Source: Alcaligenaceae bacterium SAGV5
GTDB lineage: Bacteria; Pseudomonadota; Gammaproteobacteria; Burkholderiales; Burkholderiaceae_B
Reading direction: 5' to 3'
DNA: 64,000 nucleotides
Assembly: GCA_009360345.1 (NCBI GenBank)
Contig: SPDP01000001.1
Span: 1,178,001-1,242,000 of the forward strand
Each line of letters opens with the position of its first letter. The stretch's first letter is position 1. Both the position numbers and the translations under genes were made by a program. This document shows, piece by piece, positions 1-9,068 of the stretch. The notes beneath the pieces are model-generated. The model was given only the letters and a program-made list of their open reading frames with translations, was not told where the DNA came from and searched no databases.

Positions 1-467
1 ACCAGCATGGCGGCCAGGCGTTCGCCCTCGCGGTCGCGCGCGTCCTGCATCTGGGCCAGGGCTTCGCCGGCGGCGCGCAGGGCGGCTTCGCGCCAGGTGT
101 CTTCGGATTCCTCGGCCGCCTGCACGCCGGGCCAGGACAGCAGTTCGGACAGGCGCGGAGGCTGGACGTCCTGGAGCACGGCCTGGACCTTGCGGAACAG
201 CGTGGCGGCCTGTTCCAGGGCGGCGACGTTGATGGACTCGGGGTCGGTGCTGAGGCGGCGCTGGATGGAGGCCCGCACTTCGATCTTGCCGCGCGCCACG
301 GACTTGGTCAGCAATTCGCGCAGCGGGGATTCCAGCGCGCGCAGCTCGTCCGGCATGCGGAAGTGAAGATCGAGGAAGCGGCTGTTGACGCTGCGCAGTT
401 CGATGGACACCGAACCGTGTTCGGTGTCGGCGCGGGCGGCGCCGAAGGCGGTCATGCTACGGATCAT
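1..467 (-). CDS. yicC: YicC family endoribonuclease/adaptor, C-terminus cut off by window edge
   Basis: The reverse strand reads MIRSMTAFGAARADTEHGSV, then a stretch containing ELRSVNSRFLD and a FRMPDELRALE-like segment. This matches the N-terminus of YicC, whose E. coli member also begins MIRSMTA. YicC proteins act in the cytoplasm on RNA, as a stress-linked endoribonuclease or a factor that modulates RNA turnover. I chose the ATG at 467 rather than the internal one at 455 because the MIRSMTA start is conserved. About 155 of some 290 residues are visible; the C-terminal half lies left of the window. It diverges from rph, an RNA-processing gene, which is a common arrangement. Confidence 0.85.
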   Translation of the reverse strand, partial: MIRSMTAFGAARADTEHGSVSIELRSVNSRFLDLHFRMPDELRALESPLRELLTKSVARGKIEVRASIQRRLSTDPESINVAALEQAATLFRKVQAVLQDVQPPRLSELLSWPGVQAAEESEDTWREAALRAAGEALAQMQDARDREGERLAAML

Positions 468-583
468 GGCGAAAGCCTGTCAGGACGTGGGCAAGGCCGA
501 CGTGCACGGCGACGGGGCCGGTGCGTTTGTCGGCATGAGCCAGCATGATAAATCGCATGGGAAGATTCGTGGGGCCTTGCCCG

Positions 584-589
584 TACAAT
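584..589 (+). promoter_or_regulatory. -10-like hexamer ahead of rph
   Basis: TACAAT lies 82 bases before the rph start, in the 203-base gap between the divergent yicC and rph genes. I see no convincing -35 hexamer at the usual spacing, so this is only a candidate. Confidence 0.25.
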
Positions 590-670
590 GTCCGTATCCG
601 GCCGCCGCGGCGCGGCCCATGCGTCCTGGGCGCCGGCGCGCCGGTCCGTCCGCCGATCTGGAGTTTTTTC

Positions 671-1426
671 ATGAGCATTGCCCCTTCCGCCTTTGCCCGG
701 CCGTCCGGCCGCGGCCTCGATTCGCTGCGTCCCGTTTCCCTGCAGCGCGGCTACACCCGCTATGCCGAAGGGTCGGTGCTGGTGAGCTTCGGCGACACGC
801 AGGTGATCTGTACCGCCAGCGTCGAGGACAAGGTCCCGCCTTTCCTGAAGGGCATGGGGCAGGGCTGGGTCACGGCCGAATACGGGATGCTGCCGCGCGC
901 CACGCATACACGCGGCGGCCGCGAGGCGGCCAAGGGCAAGCAGACCGGCCGGACGCAGGAGATCCAGCGGCTGATCGGCCGCAGCCTGCGTGCCGTGTTC
1001 GACCTGGAAAAACTGGGCGAGCGCACCCTGCATCTGGATTGCGACGTGATCCAGGCCGACGGTGGCACCCGCACGGCCAGCATCACCGGAGCCTTCGTGG
1101 CGGCCAGCGACGCCATCGCGCTGCTGATGGCGCGCGGCGCCCTGGCCGCCTCGCCCATCCGCGACCACGTGGCCGCGGTGTCGGTGGGCATCTACCAGGG
1201 GCAGCCGGTCCTGGACCTGGACTATGCCGAGGACTCGCAGTGCGAGACCGACATGAATGTCGTCATGACGGGCAGCGGCGCGTATGTCGAAGTCCAGGGC
1301 ACGGCCGAGGGCGTGCCGTTCTCGCGCCAGGAGATGGATGCGCTGCTGGGCCTGGCCGAGACCGGCATCGCCGATCTCGTGCGCCTGCAGCGCGAGGCGC
1401 TGGCCCAGCCGTATCCGGGCCGCTGA
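671..1426 (+). CDS. rph: Ribonuclease PH
   Basis: This is a phosphate-dependent 3'-5' exoribonuclease that trims the 3' ends of tRNA precursors in the cytoplasm. The 251-residue product starts [21 protein letters not shown] and carries the family segments [30 protein letters not shown] and [20 protein letters not shown]. The last contains the acidic catalytic residues, and the phosphate-binding arginine region [15 protein letters not shown] is also present. Length agrees with the family (about 240). I chose the ATG at 671; the frame is open further upstream to 545, but that extension does not resemble the family. The TGA overlaps an ATG in the next gene's frame, so rph and rdgB are probably co-transcribed. 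Confidence 0.95.
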   Translation: MSIAPSAFARPSGRGLDSLRPVSLQRGYTRYAEGSVLVSFGDTQVICTASVEDKVPPFLKGMGQGWVTAEYGMLPRATHTRGGREAAKGKQTGRTQEIQRLIGRSLRAVFDLEKLGERTLHLDCDVIQADGGTRTASITGAFVAASDAIALLMARGALAASPIRDHVAAVSVGIYQGQPVLDLDYAEDSQCETDMNVVMTGSGAYVEVQGTAEGVPFSRQEMDALLGLAETGIADLVRLQREALAQPYPGR

Positions 1427-1449
1427 TGCCCGCGAGACCGGAGCGAACG

Positions 1450-2049
1450 ATGGCAAGAAAACTGGTCCTGGCTTCCAACAACGCGGGCAAGCTGCGCGAA
1501 TTTTCGTCGCTGCTGGCGCCGCGCGGCTTCGAGCTCGTGCCCCAGGGCAGCCTGGGCGTGCCCGAGGCCGAGGAACCCCACGCCACGTTCATCGAGAACG
1601 CCCTGGCCAAGGCCAGGCACGCCAGCCAGCTGACCGGCCTGCCCGCGCTGGCCGATGATTCCGGCGTATGCGTCACGGCGCTGGGCGGCGAGCCCGGCGT
1701 CTATTCGGCGCGCTACGCGGCGCGCAACGGCGGCGAAAAATCCGACGCCGCCAACAATGCGCTGGTGGTCGAGCGCCTGCGGGGCGCGCAAGACCGCCGG
1801 GCCTATTACTACGCCGCGCTGGTGCTGGTGCGTTCGGCGCACGACCCCCAGCCCTTGATCGGCGAAGGGCTCTGGTGGGGCGAGATCGTCGAGCAGCCGC
1901 GCGGCGAAGGTGGATTCGGCTACGACCCGCATTTCCTGCTGCCCGGCCTGGGCCGCACGGCGGCCGAGCTGTCCGCCGACGAGAAGAACCGCATCAGCCA
2001 TCGCGCCCAGGCGCTGGCGGTGCTGATGAGCAAGCTGGATACGTTCTGA
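1450..2049 (+). CDS. rdgB: RdgB/HAM1 family non-canonical purine NTP pyrophosphatase (XTP/dITP diphosphatase)
   Basis: The enzyme hydrolyses dITP, XTP and ITP to monophosphates and so keeps deaminated purines out of DNA and RNA. The 199-residue protein starts MARKLVLASNNAGKLREF, the signature nucleotide-binding start of the family. It continues with LADDSGVCV, GGEPGVYSARYA, GEGGFGYDPHF and a C-terminal KNRISHRAQAL, all hallmark segments. I chose the ATG at 1450, preceded by a GGAG-like ribosome site. An ATG at 1426 that overlaps the rph stop would add eight residues. The stop codon overlaps the hemW start (TGATG), indicating translational coupling. Confidence 0.95.
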   Translation: MARKLVLASNNAGKLREFSSLLAPRGFELVPQGSLGVPEAEEPHATFIENALAKARHASQLTGLPALADDSGVCVTALGGEPGVYSARYAARNGGEKSDAANNALVVERLRGAQDRRAYYYAALVLVRSAHDPQPLIGEGLWWGEIVEQPRGEGGFGYDPHFLLPGLGRTAAELSADEKNRISHRAQALAVLMSKLDTF

Positions 2050-3284
2050 TGGCCCGATCGATCCCGATCCGGCCGGCGGGGCAGGGGGCTCCCGTGGCGC
2101 GCGCGGCCATGCCGTTCGCGCCCGGCCCGAGCCTGCTGACCAGCCTGCCGCCCCTGTCGGTGTACGTGCATGTGCCCTGGTGCGTGCGCAAGTGCCCCTA
2201 TTGCGATTTCAATTCGCATGCGGCGCCCGACGAGCTGCCGGAGGATCGCTATCTGCAGGCGCTGACCGAGGATCTCGACCAGAGCCTGCCACAGGTATGG
2301 GGGCGCAAGGTGGTGTCGGTCTTCATTGGCGGCGGCACGCCCAGTCTCCTGTCGGCCGCCACGATGGACGCCATGCTGGCGCTGCTGCGCTCGCGGCTGC
2401 CGCTCCTGCCCGACGCGGAAATCACGATGGAGGCCAATCCCGGCACGGTCGAGGCCGCGCGCTTCGCCGACTTCGCGGCCAGCGGGATCAACCGCATTTC
2501 GCTGGGCATACAGAGCTTCGACGACGACCGCCTGCGGGCGCTGGGCCGTATCCACGACGGCCGCGCCGCGCGCGAGGCGATCGCCATCGCGCAGCGCCAC
2601 GTGGAACGGATCAACCTGGATCTGATGTTCGCGCTGCCGGGGCAAACGCTGGATGGCTGCTTGGACGATGTCGAGACGGCGCTGTCCTTCGGGACGGAAC
2701 ATCTGTCCCTGTACCACCTGACGCTGGAGCCGAACACGGTCTTCGCCAAGTACCCGCCGGAACTGCCCGACGACGATACGGCTTTCGAGATGCAGGACCG
2801 CATCGAGGCGCGGCTGGCCGGGGCGGGATACGACCACTATGAGATTTCGGCCTACGCCCGGCCCGGCGCCCGCTGCCGCCACAACCTGAACTACTGGGAG
2901 TTCGGCGACTACCTGGGCATCGGTCCGGGCGCGCACGGCAAGCTGTCGTTCCACGACCGTATCCTGCGCGAGGCGCGGGTGCGCAATCCCCAGTCGTGGA
3001 TGGACGCGCTGCTGGACCCCGCGGCCGCTGCCACGCATCTCGCGGAATCACGACTGGTGGAGGCGAAGGAACTGCCTTTCGAGTTCATGCTGAATGCGCT
3101 GCGGCTGGCCGACGGCGTGCCGGCGGCGAGCTTCGCCGAGCGTACCGGCCTGAACCTGGCCACGATTGCCCGGCCGCTTGCCCGCGCCGTCGAACGGGGG
3201 CTGCTGGACGAGGATCCGACCCGCATCCGGGCGACGCCGCTGGGGCGGCGTTTCCTGAACGATCTCCAGGGCCTGTTTCTGTGA
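2049..3284 (+). CDS. hemW: Radical SAM family heme chaperone HemW
   Basis: HemW is a cytoplasmic radical-SAM protein related to oxygen-independent coproporphyrinogen oxidase. It binds heme and is thought to insert it into respiratory proteins. The CX3CX2C iron-sulfur motif is at residues 45-52 (WCVRKCPYCDF). The HemW-like form, rather than true HemN, is supported by the short N-terminus and the segments FIGGGTPSLL, EANPGT, GIQSFDDDRLRALGR and HYEISAYARPG. The product is 411 residues from the ATG at 2049. The in-frame ATG at 2109 (MPFAPGPS) would give a length nearer the family norm and is a plausible alternative start. The gene is coupled to rdgB by a TGATG overlap. Confidence 0.93.
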   Translation: MARSIPIRPAGQGAPVARAAMPFAPGPSLLTSLPPLSVYVHVPWCVRKCPYCDFNSHAAPDELPEDRYLQALTEDLDQSLPQVWGRKVVSVFIGGGTPSLLSAATMDAMLALLRSRLPLLPDAEITMEANPGTVEAARFADFAASGINRISLGIQSFDDDRLRALGRIHDGRAAREAIAIAQRHVERINLDLMFALPGQTLDGCLDDVETALSFGTEHLSLYHLTLEPNTVFAKYPPELPDDDTAFEMQDRIEARLAGAGYDHYEISAYARPGARCRHNLNYWEFGDYLGIGPGAHGKLSFHDRILREARVRNPQSWMDALLDPAAAATHLAESRLVEAKELPFEFMLNALRLADGVPAASFAERTGLNLATIARPLARAVERGLLDEDPTRIRATPLGRRFLNDLQGLFL

Positions 3285-3338
3285 GTGGCGGGAAACGGCG
3301 CCCGCAAATGTGCATGCCGCGCCATCGCGCGGCACGTC

Positions 3339-3355
3339 TGCACTTTTTTGGTGCA
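3339..3355 (+). promoter_or_regulatory. NtrC-binding site 1 upstream of glnA
   Basis: TGCACTTTTTTGGTGCA is an inverted repeat that matches the enterobacterial NtrC enhancer pattern (TGCAC-N7-GTGCA). It lies about 160-190 bases upstream of the sigma-54 promoter of glnA, a normal enhancer distance. The NtrC gene itself is downstream in this window. Confidence 0.8.
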
Positions 3356-3377
3356 AAATAGGCCTTATTCCCCTTTG

Positions 3378-3394
3378 TGCACCAATATTGGGAA
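3378..3394 (+). promoter_or_regulatory. NtrC-binding site 2 (weaker) upstream of glnA
   Basis: TGCACCAATATTGGGAA keeps one perfect half site (TGCACCA) and a degraded second half. It is centred 39 bases downstream of site 1. Paired strong and weak NtrC sites are typical of glnA enhancers. Confidence 0.55.
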
Positions 3395-3511
3395 TTCTCT
3401 GCCGGGATTTGCTTCATGGTGGTGCGAGGCCTGACATCTTCCCGGCGTGCCGATATGCGAGAATGCCGCGCCGCCCTGCACAAGCGGGTCGGCAAACCGT
3501 GGAAGCCATCG

Positions 3512-3530
3512 CTGGCACGGAAACTGCTTA
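3512..3530 (+). promoter_or_regulatory. Sigma-54 (-24/-12) promoter of glnA
   Basis: CTGGCACGGAAACTGCTTA has the invariant GG and GC dinucleotides exactly 10 bases apart and matches the YTGGCACG-N4-TTGCW consensus except for one T-to-C change. Transcription would start near 3539, about 100 bases before the glnA ATG. The rest of the 356-base gap between hemW and glnA shows nothing else I can name. Confidence 0.8.
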
Positions 3531-3640
3531 ATTTGATGCGCAACTGTTCAGCCTGACACTTCCGGTCGCGCTGTGTGCACTATCGAGAACGCTTGAGCCT
3601 CCGGGAGCCGGAGGCGGTTACGAGACTATCAGGAGCCCTA

Positions 3641-5053
3641 ATGGCAACGCCCAAAGACGTCCTCAAGATGATTGCGGACAACGAGGTCAAGTTCGTTGAC
3701 TACCGTTTCACCGATACGCGTGGCAAGGAACAGCACGTGTCGGTGCCGTCCCACACCGTGGACGAAGACAAGTTCGAAACGGGCCACGCTTTCGACGGCT
3801 CCTCGATTGCCGGCTGGAAGGGTATCGAAGCTTCGGACATGCTGCTGATCCCCGAGCCCTCGACCGCCCGCATGGACCCGTTCCGCGAGGAATCGACCCT
3901 GATCATGACCTGCGACGTGGTCGAGCCTTCCGACATGAAGGGCTATGACCGCGATCCTCGTTCGCTGGCCAAGCGCGCCGAAGCCTATCTGAAGTCCTCG
4001 GGCCTGGGCGACACCGCCTACTTCGGTCCCGAGCCCGAGTTCTTCGTGTTCGACGGCGTGACCTGGAACGTCGACATGTCGGGCTGCTTCGTCAAGATCA
4101 AGTCCGAAGAAGCCTCGTGGTCCACCGGCATCGACTATGACGGCGGCAACCTGGCCCACCGTCCGTCGGTCAAGGGTGGCTATTTCCCCGTGCCTCCGAC
4201 CGATTCCTTCCAGGACCTGCGTTCAGAAATGTGCCTGTTGCTCGAGCAGCAGGGCGTCGAGGTCGAAGTGCACCACCACGAAGTGGCGGGCCCGGGCCAA
4301 CTGGAAATCGGCACCAAGTTCGGCACGCTGGTGCAGCGCGCCGACTGGAACCAGATCATGAAGTACACGATCTGGAACGTCGCCGCCGCCTACGGCAAGA
4401 CCGCCACCTTCATGCCCAAGCCCGTCGTCGGCGACAACGGCTCCGGCATGCACGTCCACCAGTCGATCTGGAAGGACGGCCAGAACCTGTTCGCGGGCAA
4501 CGGCTACGCCGGCCTGTCCGAGTTCGCGCTGTACTACATCGGCGGCATCATCAAGCACGCCCGCGCGCTGAACGCCATCACCAACCCCGGCACGAACTCG
4601 TACAAGCGCCTGGTCCCGCATTTCGAAGCTCCGGTCAAGCTGGCCTACTCGGCCCGCAACCGCTCGGCCTCGATCCGCATCCCTTACGTCGCCAACCCGA
4701 AGGGCCGCCGTATCGAGACGCGCTTCCCGGATCCCCTGGCCAACCCGTACCTGGCGTTCTCGGCCCTGATGATGGCCGGCCTGGACGGCGTGATGAACAA
4801 GATCCACCCCGGCGACCCGGCCGACAAGAACCTGTACGACCTGCCGCCCGAGGAAGACGCGAAGATCCCGACGGTGTGCTCGTCGCTCGACCAGGCCCTG
4901 GAAGCGCTCGACAAGGACCGCGAGTTCCTGACCCGCGGCGGCGTGTTCAGCAACGCCATGATCGACGCCTACATCACCCTGAAGATGGAAGAAGTGACGC
5001 GTTTCCGCGCCACCACCCATCCGATCGAGTTCGACATGTACTACGGCCTCTGA
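3641..5053 (+). CDS. glnA: Type I glutamine synthetase (GlnA)
   Basis: GlnA condenses glutamate and ammonia with ATP to glutamine and is the main nitrogen-assimilating enzyme, a cytoplasmic dodecamer. The 470-residue product has the family segments [49 protein letters not shown] and [10 protein letters not shown]. Tyr399 lies in [10 protein letters not shown], the adenylylation site recognised by GlnE, so covalent regulation is expected. The ATG at 3641 follows AGGAG at good spacing; the frame is open upstream to 3575, but that is not needed. The sigma-54 promoter and NtrC sites upstream, together with glnL-glnG downstream, show the usual nitrogen-limitation control loop. Confidence 0.97.
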   Translation: MATPKDVLKMIADNEVKFVDYRFTDTRGKEQHVSVPSHTVDEDKFETGHAFDGSSIAGWKGIEASDMLLIPEPSTARMDPFREESTLIMTCDVVEPSDMKGYDRDPRSLAKRAEAYLKSSGLGDTAYFGPEPEFFVFDGVTWNVDMSGCFVKIKSEEASWSTGIDYDGGNLAHRPSVKGGYFPVPPTDSFQDLRSEMCLLLEQQGVEVEVHHHEVAGPGQLEIGTKFGTLVQRADWNQIMKYTIWNVAAAYGKTATFMPKPVVGDNGSGMHVHQSIWKDGQNLFAGNGYAGLSEFALYYIGGIIKHARALNAITNPGTNSYKRLVPHFEAPVKLAYSARNRSASIRIPYVANPKGRRIETRFPDPLANPYLAFSALMMAGLDGVMNKIHPGDPADKNLYDLPPEEDAKIPTVCSSLDQALEALDKDREFLTRGGVFSNAMIDAYITLKMEEVTRFRATTHPIEFDMYYGL

Positions 5054-5079
5054 TCCGGACAGGACCAGTCGTCAGCAAG

Positions 5080-5113
5080 AACGAAAACGGGGCGGGAACG
5101 CCCCGTTTTCGTT
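5080..5113 (+). terminator. Hairpin terminator after glnA
   Basis: A perfect 15-base-pair stem (AACGAAAACGGGGCG and its complement) closes on a GGAA tetraloop, 26 bases after the glnA stop. The U-tract is short because the A/T-rich bases are inside the stem. It probably ends most glnA transcripts ahead of glnL. Confidence 0.8.
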
Positions 5114-5237
5114 GGTGTGAGGCTCTCCCCCGCGCGCTGGCGCGGGTGGGCCGGCAACGCCGGAGCCACCGCATCCTGGGTCCGGGGCGAGTCCTTTCAT
5201 GTGTCGCGGGTGGCGCGTTGCGCCATGGAAAACTGAT

Positions 5238-6326
5238 ATGAATCCTGCGCCTTTCGATCCACCGTTCCACGATGCCGACGCGTTCGCCGCGTTCGAGCTG
5301 TTGTCCAGCGCCATTCTCGTCATCGACGATGATGGACTGATCCGCTATGCCAACGCGCCGGCCGAGGATTTGTTCGAGGTCTCGGTGCGGCAGTTGTACG
5401 CGGTCAAGGCCATCGACCTGTTCCGCGATGGCGAGCAGTTGCGCCAGTCGCTGGTGGAGGCCCGGCAGCACCTGTTCGCCGACAAGCGGCAGATACTGGA
5501 AATCGACCGCCTGGGGCGCGAGGCTACGCAGGTGTCGGCGACCGTGGTCGCGCTGGACGGCCAGCCATGGCCGGCGCTGATCGAACTGCGCGAGATCGAG
5601 CAGCAGTTGAAGGTGGATCGCGAGGAGCGCCTGCTGGAGCAGGCGCAGGCCAATCGCGAGCTGTTGCGCAACCTCGCGCACGAGATCAAGAATCCGCTGG
5701 GCGGGCTGCGTGGCGCGGCGCAATTGCTGGAAGCCGAGTTGTCCGACCCCGCGCTGATCGAATACACCCAGGTCATCATCCAGGAGGCCGACCGCCTGCA
5801 AACCCTGGTGGATCGGCTGCTGGTGCCGCATCGCGCGCCGCGCATCGTCGGCGACGTCAATATCCACGAGGTCTGCGAGCGCGTGCGGTCGCTGGTATTG
5901 GCCGAATACCCGAACGGACTGCGCATCGTGCGCGACTACGACGCGGCGATTCCCGAGTTCCGGGGCGACAAGGCGCAGTTGATCCAGGCCGTGCTGAACG
6001 TGGTGCGCAATGCCGCCGAGGCCCTGTCGGCGCGCATCGCGGCCGGCGATGCCGAAATCACGCTGCGCACCCGTGTGGCGCGCCAGGTCACGCTTGCCAA
6101 GCAGCGTTTCAGGCTGGCATTGGAATTGCATGTGATGGACAACGGCCCGGGGATTCCTCCCGAATTGCTGGACCGGATCTTCCACCCGCTGGTGTCCGGA
6201 CGAGAAGGCGGCAGCGGGCTGGGATTGACCCTGGCTCAGACTTTCGTGCAGCAGCACGAGGGTGTGATCGAATGCGACAGCCGGCCCGGCCTGACCGATT
6301 TCCGCATGCTGTTGCCCTTACCTTGA
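5238..6326 (+). CDS. glnL: Nitrogen regulation sensor histidine kinase/phosphatase NtrB (GlnL)
   Basis: NtrB is the cytoplasmic kinase and phosphatase that sets the phosphorylation of NtrC in response to the PII protein. The 362-residue product has an N-terminal PAS domain (about residues 15-125, with AILVIDDDGLIRYANAPAEDLF) and no membrane segments. The phospho-accepting His148 is in LAHEIKNPLGGLRGAAQLLE, and the ATP-binding HATPase domain carries an N box (VLNVVRNAAEAL) and G boxes (DNGPGIPPE, GGSGLGLTL). I chose the ATG at 5238; an upstream in-frame start would add thirteen poorly conserved residues. glnG follows after 50 bases. Confidence 0.95.
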   Translation: MNPAPFDPPFHDADAFAAFELLSSAILVIDDDGLIRYANAPAEDLFEVSVRQLYAVKAIDLFRDGEQLRQSLVEARQHLFADKRQILEIDRLGREATQVSATVVALDGQPWPALIELREIEQQLKVDREERLLEQAQANRELLRNLAHEIKNPLGGLRGAAQLLEAELSDPALIEYTQVIIQEADRLQTLVDRLLVPHRAPRIVGDVNIHEVCERVRSLVLAEYPNGLRIVRDYDAAIPEFRGDKAQLIQAVLNVVRNAAEALSARIAAGDAEITLRTRVARQVTLAKQRFRLALELHVMDNGPGIPPELLDRIFHPLVSGREGGSGLGLTLAQTFVQQHEGVIECDSRPGLTDFRMLLPLP

Positions 6327-6376
6327 TCGAAGAATTGGATGGATTTTTTTTCCCCAGCGTACCTAGGAAGCCGGCG

Positions 6377-7894
6377 ATGAAACCGATCTGGATCGTAGAT
6401 GATGACCGTTCGATCCGCTGGGTGCTCGAAAAAGCCTTGGCCCGCGAGGACCTGCCCAGCCGGAGCTTCGGCACGGCGCGCGAAGCCCTGGACGCCCTGA
6501 ACGATGACGTGCCCCAGGTGCTGGTGACCGACATCAGGATGCCCGGCGCGGGCGGCATTGAATTGCTGCAAGCGGTCAAGCGGCGCTTTCCGGCGTTGCC
6601 CGTCATCGTCATGACGGCGTATTCGGACCTGGAGAGCGCGGTGTCGGCCTTCCAGGGCGGCGCCTTCGAGTACCTGCCCAAGCCCTTCGATGTGGACACC
6701 GCGACCGAGCTGATACGGCGCGCCGTCGAGGAAAGCCTGCGCGAGGAGGCTTCGGCCGACGAGACCCTGGTCGGCACGCCCGAGATCCTGGGCCAGGCGC
6801 CGGCCATGCAGGAAGTGTTCCGCGCCATCGGGCGCCTGTCGCAGTCGCAGGTCACGGTCATGATCACCGGCGAATCGGGCAGCGGCAAGGAGCTGGTGGC
6901 GCGCGCGCTGCATCGGCATAGTGCCCGGGCCTCCGGCCCCTTCGTGGCGATCAACACCGCGGCGATTCCGCGCGACCTGCTGGAGTCCGAGCTGTTCGGC
7001 CACGAGCGCGGCGCCTTCACCGGCGCGCAGAGCATGCGCCGGGGCCGCTTCGAGCAGGCCGACGGCGGCACATTGTTCCTGGATGAGATCGGCGACATGC
7101 CGGCCGAATTGCAGACGCGGTTGCTGCGGGTCTTGTCGGACGGCAGTTTCTATCGCGTGGGCGGACACAGTCCCGTACATGCCAATGTGCGCGTGATCGC
7201 GGCCACGCACCAGCCGCTGGAAGAGCGGGTCAAGCAGGGTTTGTTCCGCGAGGATCTGTTCCACCGGCTCAATGTGATCCGCCTGCGGCTGCCGCCGCTG
7301 CGCGAACGGGCCGAGGACATTCCGCTCCTGGCCCGCCATTTCCTGGCGCGCAGCGCGCGCGACCTGGGTGTCGAGCCCAAGCGCTTCACGCCCGCCGCGC
7401 TGGCTGCTTTGTCGCGCTTTCCGTTTCCCGGCAACGTGCGCCAGCTCGAGAACGTCTGCCATTGGTTGACGGTGATGGCGCCGGCGCAGACGGTGGATGT
7501 GCAGGATCTGCCACCCGAACTCCTGGAAAAGATGCCGGCCGATGGCCACATCGCGCCGGTGCCGGGCGCGGCCGCCACCATGATGCAAGCCCTGGCGCCG
7601 GAGCGCGGCGGCCTGGCCGCGCCGGGTGCCGAAGCGGCGGGGCGTGCTGCCGGCGCCGCGGTGGCCGACCGTTCGAATCCGTGGCTGGGAGGCCTGCAAA
7701 GCGACGTCGAACAACGGCTGCAGCGGGGCGAGCCCGACATCATGCAGACCCTGACCCGCCAGTTCGAAAGCATGCTGATTTCGACCGCGCTGCGTGTCAC
7801 CCGGGGCCGGCGGATCGAGGCGGCGCTCAAGCTGGGCATCGGGCGCAATACCATCACGCGCAAGATCCAGGATCTCGGCCTGGACGACGATTGA
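6377..7894 (+). CDS. glnG: Nitrogen regulation response regulator NtrC (sigma-54 activator)
   Basis: NtrC activates sigma-54 promoters such as the one ahead of glnA. The 505-residue product has a receiver domain (phospho-acceptor Asp52 in LVTDIRMPG), then an AAA+ sigma-54 interaction domain from about residue 140. That domain carries Walker A GESGSGKELVA, the sigma-54 contact loop GAFTGA and Walker B GGTLFLDEIGDM. A Fis-type DNA-binding helix-turn-helix is at the C-terminus (RIEAALKLGIGRNTITRKIQDLGL). An alanine/glycine-rich linker of about 70 residues before the Fis domain is longer than in E. coli. The gene ends convergently, 29 bases from the ZIP transporter. Confidence 0.96.
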   Translation: MKPIWIVDDDRSIRWVLEKALAREDLPSRSFGTAREALDALNDDVPQVLVTDIRMPGAGGIELLQAVKRRFPALPVIVMTAYSDLESAVSAFQGGAFEYLPKPFDVDTATELIRRAVEESLREEASADETLVGTPEILGQAPAMQEVFRAIGRLSQSQVTVMITGESGSGKELVARALHRHSARASGPFVAINTAAIPRDLLESELFGHERGAFTGAQSMRRGRFEQADGGTLFLDEIGDMPAELQTRLLRVLSDGSFYRVGGHSPVHANVRVIAATHQPLEERVKQGLFREDLFHRLNVIRLRLPPLRERAEDIPLLARHFLARSARDLGVEPKRFTPAALAALSRFPFPGNVRQLENVCHWLTVMAPAQTVDVQDLPPELLEKMPADGHIAPVPGAAATMMQALAPERGGLAAPGAEAAGRAAGAAVADRSNPWLGGLQSDVEQRLQRGEPDIMQTLTRQFESMLISTALRVTRGRRIEAALKLGIGRNTITRKIQDLGLDDD

Positions 7895-7923
7895 TGCCGG
7901 CGGCGCGGGCGGCGGCCTGGCCG

Positions 7924-8820
7924 TCAGCCCAGCGCCGTGTCCAGCAGCATCATGATGACGAAGCCCACCATCAGGCCGCAGGTGGCATGGACTTCGTGCC
8001 CTTTGCGGTGCGACTCGGGAATGATCTCGTGGCTGATCACGAACAGCATCGCTCCGGCGGCGAAACCCAGCCCCCATGGCAGCAGCATCGCGGAGTAGGA
8101 AATGACCGAGGCGCCGATGACGGCGGCGATCGGCTCGACCAGCCCCGTCAGCGCGCCCAGCAAGAACGCGAAGCCCTTGCTGTAGCCGATGCCCAGCAGC
8201 GCGACGGCGACCACCAGTCCTTCGGGCACGTCCTGGATCGAAATGCCGGTGGTGAGCGCGGAGGCGCGCAGCGGATCGGTCCCGGCGAAGGCCACGCCTA
8301 TGGCCAGGCCTTCGGGAAGGTTGTGCAGCGCGATGGCGAACACGAACATCCACGTGCGCCGGATGGCGAGGCTGGTGTGCTTGCCCTCCACGCCCTTGAT
8401 GAAGTGCTCGTGGGGCAGATAGCGTTCCATCGCCAGCAGCAGGGCGGCTCCCAGCAGGATGGCCGCGCCCATCACCATGCCCGCTCCCCAGGCGCCGGCG
8501 CCCTGCAGCTTCGCCGCCTCGATGCCTGGCACGACCAGGGAAAAGGCGCTGGCCGCCAGCATGACGCCGGCGCCGAAGCCGAACAGACTGTCCCGCACGC
8601 GATTGGACAGGCGCTGGGAGAACAGCACGGGCACCGCTCCCAGCGCCGTCGCGCCGGCGGCCATCATGCCGCCTGTCAAGGCCTCCAGCACCACCGGATC
8701 GCCGGCCATCCGTTCCCACAGGTGACGCGCGAGCAGAGCCAGGCCCAGCAGCACGATCGCGCCGCCCAGGGCCTTGCGCAGGACCTGTCCCGGAGAGGCG
8801 GGGCGGCTGGCCGTCGTCAT
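7924..8820 (-). CDS. ZIP family divalent metal transporter
   Basis: ZIP permeases import zinc, and often iron or manganese, across the inner membrane. The 298-residue protein has about eight hydrophobic helices and the two ZIP signatures: HNLPEGLAIGVAF in the fourth helix and SIQDVPEGLVVAVAL in the fifth, whose His/Asp and Glu residues line the metal path. Histidines are few in the cytoplasmic loop, as in GufA/ZupT-like bacterial members. I chose the ATG at 8820 (MTTASRPASPG), leaving out fifteen residues of a possible upstream extension. A Fur-box-like site lies upstream, so metal-dependent repression is plausible. Substrate cannot be read from the sequence. Confidence 0.88.
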   Translation of the reverse strand: MTTASRPASPGQVLRKALGGAIVLLGLALLARHLWERMAGDPVVLEALTGGMMAAGATALGAVPVLFSQRLSNRVRDSLFGFGAGVMLAASAFSLVVPGIEAAKLQGAGAWGAGMVMGAAILLGAALLLAMERYLPHEHFIKGVEGKHTSLAIRRTWMFVFAIALHNLPEGLAIGVAFAGTDPLRASALTTGISIQDVPEGLVVAVALLGIGYSKGFAFLLGALTGLVEPIAAVIGASVISYSAMLLPWGLGFAAGAMLFVISHEIIPESHRKGHEVHATCGLMVGFVIMMLLDTALG

Positions 8821-8996
8821 GGGAGCCTCAGCCCGCCATGAGCGGCGGGTGTCCCGGCTCGGCATTCGGATTGTCGATGCGGGCAGGGTGGTGCCGGAGG
8901 GCGTGGATCTCCACGGCCCGCGTGTCGATGCGGGGTTCGAGAGCCTCGCCGGCGCAGGGCGGAGGGGGCATGGAGCACTCCATCATTGTCATCGGT

Positions 8997-9015
8997 GTTA
9001 ATGATAATGATTTTT
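8997..9015 (-). promoter_or_regulatory. Fur/Zur-box-like site upstream of the ZIP transporter
   Basis: GTTAATGATAATGATTTTT matches the 19-base Fur consensus at 15 positions and sits in an A/T-rich island that contrasts with the GC-rich surroundings. An overlapping inverted repeat, TTTTATTT-AA-AAATAAAA, runs from 9012 to 9029. The nearest gene it could control is the leftward ZIP transporter (start 8820), about 180 bases away. Whether Fur or Zur binds cannot be decided by eye. The remainder of the 8821-9068 gap shows nothing recognisable. Confidence 0.5.
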
Positions 9016-9068
9016 ATTTAAAAATAAAACCAGGGAGGCCATGAAGCGGAAATCCGTGGGCGACTTCG

